Below, in pieces: positions 13,401 through 25,400 of a stretch of 64,000 nt of DNA (position 1 is the first letter of the stretch; every line of letters begins with the position of its first letter). The stretch spans positions 372,001 to 436,000 of the forward strand of contig VTFK01000264.1 in NCBI GenBank assembly GCA_009617715.1, given 5' to 3'. Under the pieces are notes generated by a model that searched no databases, had not been told where the DNA came from, and saw nothing but the letters and a program-made list of their open reading frames with translations. Source of the stretch: Plectrocnemia conspersa. Its lineage: Eukaryota; Arthropoda; Insecta; Trichoptera; Polycentropodidae. The position numbers and the translations under genes were made by a program.

Positions 13401-16400
13401 TAGTTTTCCCATCGCGTCGCGACTCTTCTGGGCGGCCAGTCTAAGGTGGGCGGCGGGGTCGAATCTATAAGTTATATTGTAACCCAAGTAGCGGACTCGC
13501 GGCTCGAATTTTATGTATTGCCCGTTCATCGAAAAGCGAGGGGGACGACCCTTGTCAAGCGATCCGTTAAGCATCACCGCCACGGTCTTGTGGGGAGCGA
13601 AGGAGAGTTTATTCTCCTCGCCCCATTCTTGCAAGCGCGTCAAGGCCATCTCAGCCTTGCCCTCAATCTCTGATCTGATGTTGGCGTTAACCAGAAGCAG
13701 GAGATCGTCGGCGTACGCGATGAGGTCGCAGTGCAACTTCATCGAACATAACGTTCCGCAGCAGGGGACCGAGGACGGACCCCTGCGGGCAGCCTCTTTC
13801 CAAAGATTTCCAAACAAGCGAAGCTCCAGCGTCGATTACAACTCTGCGCCTCTCGAAATAAGACCTGATAACCTTTACCAGGTCTCGCGGAACGTTGCGG
13901 CGTTTTAGTCCCTCAATGATGGCCGGCCACCACGCATGATCGAACGCTCCCGAGATGTCGAGGAGCACAGCTACTGAATATTTGCCCGGGAGGGTGTCTA
14001 TTTTTGATTTTAAGTAATGCATTGTGTCCTCGGTGCACAAACCTGGTCTGAAGCCAAACTGGCGCTTCGAGAGAGGAGCCTTCGCGCGGAAATGGTCCTC
14101 GAGCCGGGCTACAAGGACTTTTTCAAAAAGTTTTCCCAGAGCAGGGAGGAGAGTTATCGGGCGGTAAGCTTTAGGATCTGAAAGATTGGACTTTCCCGGC
14201 TTCTTGATGATTATCATCTTCCCGGGCTTCCAAGTGTCCGGGAAGGTGCCCTCGGACCTGCAACCTTCTAATACGGTGGTGATGATAGGGCCCGCGACCT
14301 TCCAAGATTTCCTGATGAGATCACTGGTTACGCAGTCCAAGCCAGGAGACGCCCTTGCACGCAAGCGCTTGAGAGCAGCCTCCGTCTCCACTTCGGAGAT
14401 TGGCGGGGACTCAGGGGACTCAGATGGTTCGTTAAATCGTGCTCGTGTGATAGCTTGCGATGGGGTCTCTGCAGAAGCCGGATCTTCCGGCAGCAGGGCG
14501 TTCAGGATGTTGTCGGCAGCCTGGCGGGAGTCGATGGCACATATGCCATGCTTGTCGGTGATGCCTGAAAGGGACGTCACTGTGCGGTCCGACATTTTGA
14601 CGCATCGGTAGTGTGGGCCCCAGGTGTTTTCAGCGCTCTCCTTGGTTACGAAGTCCCTCCAGTGCTTCGTCTTTGCGGACCTAATAAGGGATTTGTAATT
14701 ATTTGTCGCGGATCTCCAATCTCTCCTTATTGCGATGAAAGGGTCTTCCGGAAGAGTTGAATCGTCGATTCTGCGGCTACCTCGAGCTCTAACTGCTTCT
14801 GTAAAAATTCTAAATGATTTACGCGACGCCCGTCTGGCCCCCGAAAGGGCTGGGTTCCACCATTCCGGAAATATTTTTTTTAACTGTGCGCAGGGCTTAC
14901 TGCGCGGGATGTTAAGGTCGGCCGCCGACAAAATTGCAATCTGGAGCGCCTCTGCTTTGCTATCGGGGCACGGGCCCAATCTTTTGGCTGCTCTGTCAAG
15001 TTCGATTGACAGATCGACCTCAAAATTTTTCCAGTTGGCCTTACTGAACCGGAACCGCCTCGGCAGCAGGCTCTTGTTTTCTCTTATCGGCTCTGCGGAT
15101 GCGGGGGCGCTCTCATTTACGTTAAAAGTTATTAGCCTGTGGTCGGAGAGGCACGCTTCCGCGTGCACTCTCCAGTTTGATATTGCCAGTGGGCTGGTGA
15201 GCGAGAAAAGCGTCGCGTCTGGGGTCGATTCCCCGATCGAGGAAAAAAACGTCGGGATCGAGGGTAGGTCACCCTTGGCGACACTTAGGCCGCTGCTGAG
15301 GACGAAGTCCACCACTGTATTGTTCCTTATGGAGTTTCTAGCCTCGCGAAGTGAGGTGTCACCCCACAAAGTGGAATGAGCGTTAAGGTCGGCGCCGACG
15401 ACGACGTTGCGTCCAGCAAGGGCGTCGACAGCTCGAGAGAGTCCGTTTATGTGGCCCTCGGGAGGATCGCCGTACCTGAAGTACGCAGATATACAGTGCA
15501 AGTCAATGCCCGGTGCGGAAAGATGGATTACGGTGCGCCACCGATCCGAGTATAGACTCAGAAAGGTGACGCACAGGTCGCGATTAAAGACCACTATCGA
15601 CGCTCCTGCGGGTTGGATCTCGAATATCCTGCACCTCGCGCCGACGCCTATTGTCCTTCCAAATGGGGCGTATGGCTCCTGAAGGAGTGCCACGTCAGTA
15701 CCTAAGGCTACGGCTCTGTAACCGAATTCCGCAGTCGCTTCGCGCGATCTGCGGAGGTTTTGCTGTGCCACGAGCAGCTTGAAATTTGTCTGGGGAAGAT
15801 TAGCCATTTGTGTTGGCCATCTCTCTTGCTAAGGCAGCCTTAAAGGCCAGTCCGTAAGGACTATGCTTTTTCGAATTAGACTAATAACCAAGAAGCCATG
15901 GGTTCGAGTCTCGACAGTAGACTCGAATTTTTATTTATTTAAAGTGCGCTGCTTTTAATTATTGATGCTGTGGTTGTTGAGGATGTCACTGGGAGACGCT
16001 CTGCTATTGTCAATTCTCTGGGGACCTAGACTTCGTGGCGCAGCGCAAAAGCGAATTTGAGAATGATATGGGGGTCTTTAATGGCGCCCTGTGGCACTGA
16101 CTATCTAGGGCTCAAATCGCTTAAGGGCGGAGCCCTGGTGGTGAGCCTGCTTATTTAGACGTTCGACTCATCTGGATAGTGCATTTTTATAAAAAAAAAC
16201 TACCTGGGAACAGTTCCTATTTTATTGTTTCTATTATTGATATTTTCGTACACAAATTATTTTGTTGTATTATATTTATATTTTCTAATTATACGTTGCG
16301 CTGTTTTGATATGGCGTTGTTTTTTCTTGCGCTATTTTGTCCTGCACCGTTTATATGGGATACCGGAAATATTTGAAATTGAATTTTGCCTGTTTGGATG

Positions 16401-19400
16401 ATTCATATGTATATCTTGCATAAAGCTGCTTTATTGTACCATTATTGCTGGTGAGTGTTTCATAGAATGCTGGATGCAGAAAAGTGAAACCGATTTGACA
16501 GATGACGCCAGACAAAATTCTTAAATTAGGCAAGCAATCTTTTTAATAAATATTGAGTTCAGATTAACCATTATTTCTATATTTAAAAGATTCCATACAT
16601 CTTAAATGTGTGTAATTCTATCCCTGTTAATAATTAGAATTGATTTGGAAACACTTTTGTTGAGTTAAAATTGTTAATTATAGCCCATGAGTACAATTAT
16701 AGTGTTTAGTTGTGACAAACGATGGACCAAAATTTTTCTGAATATTTTTAGGTTTATGTATTCTTAAGCTCACGCAAAATATTATTATTTCCTCAATTGA
16801 GAGCCTGGAGCATTTTCCATAGTATTTGAATAGGGCGGAACTCTGGATTCTGGGCGTTGACGGGAAGAGTGAAGCGGCTGCTTGTCCGAACTCACGAACT
16901 CACGTGCATCTGAGATGTAAGTTCTTGGGAGTTGTAATATTTCGTGCTCGCCTACTTCTCGGTTCAGCAGTAAATTAAAAATATTTAGGGGTGTTATTGG
17001 ATTTTCTTATTTTCTTACTATACTATTGTTCACCATTAAATATTTCAAGTGGGAGATGCGGCAACGTATTGTCCTTTATTAAAATATACAATAGCACGTA
17101 TATTTCTAAAGGCGTTTCCAATTTCTGTCTATATATTTGCTAAATCTCTAAGGATTTATTACTGACGGTCATAAGATGCACAATGGCATTGTAAAAATTG
17201 AAGGATTGCTTTATGGCGCTTTTAACGCGTTTTAAAAAAAGTTTTGTTATTAATGAAATATTTTATACCTACCTTGTTTTGCTTGGACACTAATGTATAT
17301 TATTAAAAATAATAATTCACTCCATTGTGGCATTTCATGATAGATTTTAACTACTCTAGGAAGCATTTAACATCATGGGAAGATACTCGCTGGCATCAGA
17401 ACGAGAAGACAACGAGCAAGTGGATAGTTTGAGAGAGACCTGGCAAAAACTTCAAGCTAGAGCTTTAGCCTCCCACGTTTCTCTTTTGAATTTGCAACCT
17501 CAGCTTGAAAACGAGTTAGCAGATAGTCTTCGGCGCTTTAGAGAAGATAGTACGAGGTATTGCCACGAATATAGACACGCAGGACCTATGCAACCTGGTC
17601 TGACGCCTAGAGAAGCTTCAGATAAATTGATACTTTTCCAAGTATGTAAATTTATATTTTTATTCACTGGTCATATTTTTACAAAATAAAATACATTAAA
17701 AACTAGAAATATAAACTCAGCAACTGCATATAGAGATAGAGTTCAATATTATTTTTTCATTACAACTTAGAATCGATTCGACGGCATGTGGAGAAAGCTT
17801 CAAACTTACCAAAATGGCGAAGAGTTATTTGGTTTGCCGCACACCGAGTATCCAGAATTGGCGCAAATTCGTAAAGAATTAAACTTACTTCAAAAGCTAT
17901 ACAAATTGTATAATGACGTTATTGATAGAGTCAGTAGTTATTATGATATACCATGGGGAGGTCAACATAGAAGAGATCAACAACGAACTGATGGAGTTCC
18001 AAAACAGATGCAGAAAGCTCCCTAAAGGGTTTGTTAATTAGAGCAAGAAAACATTTTAACAATTATTTTTATTAATGTATTTTTGTAGATTGAAAGAATG
18101 GCCAGCTTTTCACGCTTTGAAGAAAACCATCGACGACTTCAACGACATGTGCCCCCTGCTTGAGTTGATGGCCAATAAAGCTATGAAAGCGAGACATTGG
18201 CAAAGGATTATGGAAGTCACCAGCTACAATTTTGAGCTGGAGAGCGAAGGATTCTGCTTGAAAAATATTTTAGAAGCACCGTTGCTTTCGTTTAAAGAAG
18301 ATATTGAGGTTTTCCATTGGAATTTATTTTAAACCTTATTATATAATATATTCTTATGACTTTTGTATATTATTTTTTCATTTGAAACCACATCTGAGTT
18401 TCTGCGATAAACCATACTTTCTATCTTAAATATTGATTTTTCTATATTTTTTATAATATCTAGAGTAAAAAATACATGCACTGTCACTAGCCTATTTTTA
18501 CATATTTACTTTTTTTAAGTTTAATTTAATTTTCTTGTTCTGTGAAATGCTTAAATGTTGTTTTTCGACCCCAATAGGACATTTGCATATCAGCTATGAA
18601 AGAGAAGGATATAGAAGCAAAACTAAGACAAGTCACAAATGAATGGTCTGTGCATGAATTGACGTTTATGACGTTTAATAATAGAGGAGAGCTTTTGCTT
18701 CGTGGTGATACTACTGCTGAAACTATTGGACAATTGGAAGATAGTTTAATGATTCTCAGTTCTTTGCTCTCAAACAGGTGCGTTTATATTTTTTTACTTT
18801 TTTGGATTTTGACGCAGAAGAGGTCTGACTTTGCAACCAAAATAGATGCTGAAAAGTATGTTGGTGGAGTTGAAATGAAATGAAATATCCACTGGAGTGT
18901 TGAGTTTAATTATTGTCAGCTATAACCTGTCTCGTGCTGTGACACAGAGGCGTCTTTCGCCGAGTCTCTGGAACGCCTGCCTCTATCATATAACCAAATA
19001 TCACATTTTTATATTGCTGGTTCGAGACAACTCTGGTGAAACGCAAATGAGGATGTTGGCGAGACAATTGCATCTTTTCTTGGACACACCCATGAAATGG
19101 GTTAACGCCTTAAAAATGAAACGGCCCAATATGCCACTCTAGTGATCATTAACTAGGAGGTAGAAGAATAATAGTCTTTTGCGCATGAGGAACGACTTGT
19201 CCATCGCGCATCCTTTCCACACAAAGAGTGGTTCTCCACTACTTTTGGGTGATTAACGTCTCGGGACGAATGTGCTAATAGGTGCTCCGTAAAAAATTTC
19301 AAACTATTAATGAGACATGATAGTTTCTCTCGAATTGTAAAGGTTGTTTAAACCCACACAAATTACTACATAATATTTTTTTTATTGTAGATACAATGCT

Positions 19401-22400
19401 CCGTTTCGAAAACAAATTCAGCAATGGGTGTTTGATTTATCCAACACAAATGAAATACTGGAACGATGGCTGCTGGTGCAGAATATGTGGGTGTATTTGG
19501 AAGCTGTGTTTGTTGGAGGCGATATCGCTAAGCAGCTGCCGAAAGAAGCCAAGAGATTCTCTAAAATCGATAAATCGTGGCAGAAGATCATGCAGAGAGC
19601 TCATGAAACACCAGGCGTTGTATCTTGCTGTGTTGGAGACGATCTTCTGAAGCAGCTACTTCCACATCTTCAAGAACAACTCGAACTCTGTCAAAAATCA
19701 TTGAGCGGATATCTGGAGAAGAAGCGAATGATGTTTCCCAGATTCTTCTTTGTGTCTGATCCTGCGCTGCTGGAGATTCTCGGACAAGCTTCAGATTCGC
19801 ACACAATCCAAAATCATCTTTTGTCTATATTCGACAATACGCGATTCGTGAAATTTCATGATATCGGTCAGTCCAAAAGCAACTACACTTAAATATAATG
19901 GATCTTATATGTTTTTTGTGTTATTTTAGAATATAACAAGATGTTGGCCGTGGTATCGTCTGAAGGTGAAGAGATTCCATTAGAGCGCGCTGTGCGTGCT
20001 GAAGGTTCTGTGGAATCTTGGTTAGGCGCTTTGCTGACAGCATCTCAGCAATCTCTGCACGCCATCATTAGAACTGCGCACAACGTAGTTTCAGACCCCG
20101 GATTTTGCTTCTTGAGCTTTTTGGATAAAATGCCGGCACAGGTATATACATTTGAAATTAAAAAGAAAATGTGGCGGCATAAATATAACAATATAAAGAA
20201 CCGCTGTTTAAAATTAGTTACATGTTATTGTAAAATGCAAATGATTGGCGAACGAGGCGCCACCGGTCGTCTTCTTACGTCAGTGTTATCAGAGTGCCGC
20301 CTAGTTTTTGGTCATAGCAAATAAATCACCCGTTCCTCACGAAACAAAAAACGCTATTTCGATACTTTAGATTAATAAATAAGTGTAATAAATCTATGTT
20401 TCTTAACTATCTTATATGTTTTTTATATGCTAGATATTGTTATACATTTTATAATCAAATTTAAGTGTTATTTTTTCTTTAGAATACGTCATGAAATGAC
20501 ATTTTATGATGATAAAATCTATTATCGGATGACTACGTACATAGATTTTCAACATTAAATTGCAGCATTTTACAATTCTCAATAAAATATATTTGAGAGA
20601 TCTTCAGCAGAAAGAGACAAATCTAAATTTAAAATAATTTCTATAATAACATTAATAGCTTGAGATTACATATGTATATATTGACGATGTTCTGAAAGGT
20701 GTAATAGTAAAAATTTAATCATTTTGTGTGAAAACCTAAGCAAATACAATTTTTTAGAATGTAGCAAAAGCCTTTTTAAAATCAGTCTATATCGATATTT
20801 TTTATTACAAAATTGGATACATAGAACATATTCTTTACTATTGATCTCAATACATAAAAACTATAGTGCTTAGTACATTTTTAGAATACTGAAATAAATA
20901 TTTATAATTCAATCATGTTTTAGACTGTCTTGTGATTTCAGATCGGTTTGCTTGGCATTCAAATGATATGGACTCGCGATGCTGAATTGGCGCTAACTCA
21001 AGCCAGACAAGACAAAAAGATTATGGCAGAGACAAACAATCGCTTCCTAGAACTGCTGAACACCTTGATTGATCAGACTACAAGGGACCTTCTGAAAGTG
21101 GAGAGGATAAAATTCGAAACCCTGATCACGATTCATGTGCACCAACGCGATATATTCGACACTTTGGTATTAATTTGGTAGCTTCTATTGTAAAATATAT
21201 GTTTGTGTTTTTATTTTATTTTTTTCTAATGCCAGTGTCGCTTGAACGTTCGTTCCGTAAACGATTTTGAATGGTTAAAGCAATGCAGATTTTATTTCAA
21301 AGAAGACTCTGATAGAACACTGATCACCGTAACAGACGTAGTTTTTACGTATCAAAACGAATACTTGGGGTGCACTGAGAGACTTGTGATTACGCCTTTG
21401 ACAGATAGGTATGTTTTACTCAATTTATATTTACCTTTTTAAGATGATCGATTTTTGTTTGTGACAGTAGAACATATCGTTTATTCATATACCGTATAAT
21501 CTTGATTTTTCTTGATCTTGATCAATTTTTATCGACTTAAAAATATGTATAATATATTTACAATAAAGATTATCATTTTGTTTATATCTTAAAAAAAATC
21601 TGTGATTCTTGTTTGCTTTTTAAAACTTTTCAATAATTTCCGAATATCAGAACAATTTTTTCTAAGAGCTATTATATCGTTATACTAGATCCCTTTTGGT
21701 CGATATAGTCCAACATCAGTCAGTATTGTTTCGTGATTAACGTAATTATTAGTATCTTCTTCACTTGTATTTTTACTATCACTCCTTTTCTCTTCTATTT
21801 GAGTGACAATAGACGCGATATCCGCAAGCATTAAAAACCCGGATCGTTTGAATCGCGAGAAAACCACACTTAGCTGCAACTGTTTCGCGTATTATAGTGA
21901 AAAAATCTAGACATATGTTTAACTTCAGGGAATTACTAAGCTTGCTGAGAGATAAGAGCATGCTGACCGCATGCTCTTATCTCTCACTTACTCTCGTCAC
22001 TTAACACGCGAGCGATCGAGAGGAAAAGTATCTCACCGCCCACGCCTGATATATACATATGTATATATATATAATAAATTACTCTTGTTTTTATGTAGAT
22101 GTTATATAACATTGGCTCAAGCTTTAGCCATGAGTATGGGAGGAGCACCGTGTGGTCCAGCTGGTACTGGTAAAACTGAAACAGTGAAAGATATGGGCAA
22201 AACCTTGGCTAAGTACGTAGTAGTATTTAATTGCTCCGATCAAATGGATTATAGGTAAAACATACAGTAAGGTTTTAAAAACTACTTTAATAAATTGCTC
22301 ACCATCCAATTGCTTTTACAGAGGCTTAGGACGCATATATAAAGGTCTGGCGCAATCTGGCACATGGGGATGCTTTGACGAGTTCAATAGAATAGAACTT

Positions 22401-25400
22401 CCAGTGTTGTCAGTCGCTGCTCAACAAGTAGCTGTTGTCTTGCAAGCGAAGAAAGACAAACGGAAAAGTTTCAGATTCACTGACGGCGATGAAGTCGATA
22501 TGTGTCCAGAGTTTGGTATTTTTATAACAATGGTGAGTAGCTTTTCTATATCAAAAAAGTTGAATCCCGTATGTTCATAATGGCTTGATTTTGTACATTA
22601 GTATCCTGTTTTCTAATGTCATCTATGATCTTCTTACCATCGTTCAGCGCATTTTCCGTGCTGTTTCCTTTTAGTAAAAATATGTTTTCTTCTGTCCAAA
22701 TATACTCTTAGGTATTTGACCTCTTCCTTGTGTTGTAACATTTGACTATTTAGTCTTTTTGTTCAATGTGAACAATCTAATTTATTATTAATTCCCAAGT
22801 TAATGATATAAACTTTGATTTTTTTCATCACAATAACAATACATTCATGACTTTAAATTTAATATTATATTTACTAAAAGACGTATATACGTAATTTTTT
22901 CCAACCGTTGTTTTTGACTCGTTAAAAAATATTTCTTGTTTTTGGTCTGTGCTTTTTCGTGATGTTTTTTCATTTTATTTTGCGTTTTTAAATTCTCTCA
23001 CTATCAAAGACAGCGCCAGCTTTAAAACTTTAGATTTTAATAGGGAAGTAATGTACCTAGAAAATAATTATGTTGAATAACTCTTTTTCAAAGGAATAAT
23101 TTAATGTTAAATCAGAATCCAGGCTATGCTGGCCGTAAAGAGCTACCAGAAAATCTGAAAATTCAATTTAGAACGGTCGCTATGATGGTGCCAGATAGGC
23201 AAATTATTATCAGAGTAAAATTGGCCAGTTGCGGATTTTTGGAAAATATCACTTTGGCGAGAAAATTTTACACTCTCTACAAATTATGCGAAGAGCAACT
23301 GACGAAACAGGTAAAAAAATATTATTATTGGTAATGAAAATATCGTGATTATTTTAAATATTTTAACAGGTGCATTACGATTTTGGTCTTCGTAATATTT
23401 TATCAGTACTTCGTACTCTAGGAGCCGCTAAGCGTGTAAACTCTAAAGACAATGAAAGCACAATTGTAATGAGAGTTTTGAGGGATATGAATCTGTCGAA
23501 ACTGATCGACGAAGATGAGCCGTTGTTTATATCGTTAGTTGCTGATCTCTTCCCAAACCAAGCTCTGGAAAAGACATCTTATCCGGAGCTCGAAGAAGCG
23601 ATACAAACACAGGTTGAGAAGCAAGGACTCATCTGTCATCCACCTTGGGTTTTGAAATTAATACAGGTAAAAAATAATTATAAATTTATACTATTTATAA
23701 AGTTAAATACTTTTGTTTGTCTTACTAAAAACTAGCAAATGGAACACTTTATCGATATACACATATAGATTTAAAAAAAATTGTCGAGCCTCAGATGCTC
23801 AGATGCTCAGATTATTCCTGAATTAGTTGAGCGATGGTAGACAGTTCTATGGCAGACGATTGTAAAAAAATATTTCACTCCTTAACGAATTACTCTCATC
23901 TTGGGTCCTTTACTATTCACGAATTTTATTAATAAAATAAATATAGCAATTAAAAATTACAGATTTATTTTGTATACCGCTGATTTAAAATTTCTAATGA
24001 AGATTCTTTCTCTCTAAATTGTGATTTAAATTCTGCTGCCATCTATATTTTAGTATCGGTATGTGTCATTTTATTCATATAATTCGCCATTAGATTATTC
24101 CTACGATCTTACTGGAAACGTTCTGACTAGAAAACATTGCACTAAAGCTCTAGAAATCACTTTTGAGAGCAAACGGAGATTCTCTCTATACGTAAACGAC
24201 GTCTTAAAAGCTCGGCTTTGTTATGAATGTGTTTCACATCGACCATCCGTCAGTCATTCGTGTACTCTACGGCATCTTAGTTCGCAGCATTGTTGAATCA
24301 GAAGTTGTATTCAAATAATCAAATACTCTCTTTTAATAAAAAAAAATAAGAAAAGATTATTGAGATACATTTATATGGGATATTTAGTTATTATGCGTTG
24401 GGATACGATTCGCTGAGTTGTGCGTCGGTAAGATTTTTTAACTACAGAAGGGTACTGTTTACAATCAAAATACATATTCTCGATAAATGTAAGTTATGGG
24501 TTCCGGAACATCTTCGAGAGTCTCGATCGCGTCCTCTTCCGCCACCCGCTAGAGCCAGGACGTCCGCAATCATCTAGCTCTTTAATAGCTGACATTAAAT
24601 GAGGATTTGATGCGATTTGAATCATTTCATTTTAATATTTGCCATTTTGTTTCATTCTTACGGTGTATTTTTTTATGAAAAGTTTGTGAATTTTTTTGAC
24701 CATGGGTTAGATGTTAGATTATTTAAATAAATATAGATGATATCTATACTAATTGTGTGTGTCTTAATCTGTTTTACTTTGCATATATAGTTATAAAATA
24801 AATACATTGATTTGTATATTTTTGTAGTTATACGAAACTCAAAGAGTCAGACACGGTATCATGACTTTAGGACCCACTGGAGCGGGAAAAACGACATGTA
24901 TTCACACATTAATGATGGCGCTAACACACATAGGGCATTCACATAGGTATGTATGTCGTTTTTTTATTATTAAAATGGTATTTGTTATTAAAATTAAACT
25001 TTAAAGAGAAATGAGGATGAATCCGAAAGCTATAACTGCCGCACAGATGTTCGGAAGACTAGACGTCGCCACCAACGACTGGACTGATGGTATATTTTCA
25101 GCATTGTGGAGAAAAACTTTAAAGTTAAAACCAGGAGATAATGTCTGGTTAGTGCTAGACGGACCAGTCGATAGCATATGGATAGAAAACTTGAATTCAG
25201 TCTTAGACGACAACAAAACGTTAACGCTAGCCAACGGCGACAGATTGACAATGTCGCCAGCTTGCAAGATCATCTTCGAGCCCCACAATATCGATAATGC
25301 ATCTCCAGCTACTGTTTCTAGAAACGGAATGGTCTATATGAGTTCTTCTGGATTGGACTGGTGTCCAGGTATTTGAGATGAGTTAGCTGAATTTGCATCT

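Larger units (their letters stand above)
11968..15848 (-). mobile_element. R1-clade non-LTR retrotransposon, 5'-truncated, inserted in a palindrome
   Basis: The element is bounded by a 17-bp direct repeat AGTCCGTAAGGACTATG at 11951-11967 and 15849-15865. It keeps the last codons of ORF1 (about 15848-15800, reading [19 protein letters not shown]), a nearly full ORF2 with endonuclease, reverse transcriptase and C-terminal CCHC, and about 640 bp of 3' UTR. There is no poly(A) tail at the 3' junction, as in several R1-clade elements. ORF1's stop overlaps the ORF2 start (ATGGCTAA), the usual R1-style coupling. The copy is disabled by a frameshift before the YADD box. GC content is far above the surrounding intron. 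Confidence 0.85.
1414..17359 (+). other. 15.9-kb dynein intron filled with nested transposons
   Basis: Donor gtgtga at 1414 and acceptor ctctag ending at 17359; the flanking peptides (DPIE / EAFNIMGRY) are contiguous in the family. Contents from left to right: a diverged internal duplication, hAT C-terminal fragment, Tigger relic, short tandem repeat, possible solo LTR, second Tigger family, palindromes, Tc1/mariner relics on both strands, and the R1-clade retrotransposon. The stretches 5424-6041, 9070-10690 and 15930-17359 hold nothing recognisable beyond what is listed separately. Confidence 0.85.

Noticed and set aside
14735..15379. 214-codon plus-strand open frame
   Set aside because: It is antisense to the R1-clade ORF2, which has clear endonuclease and reverse transcriptase motifs; this frame has no recognisable motif.
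15880..15927. tRNA-like sequence (GGTTCGAGTC next to CTAATAA)
   Set aside because: No D arm, acceptor stem or matching 5' half; the T-arm-like piece is better explained as one arm of a 9-bp hairpin.
17786..18025. Reading 17786-18025 to its stop as a truncated dynein end
   Set aside because: Family sequence continues in the next frame immediately after the break and the following exons are intact, so it is a local indel and not a gene end.
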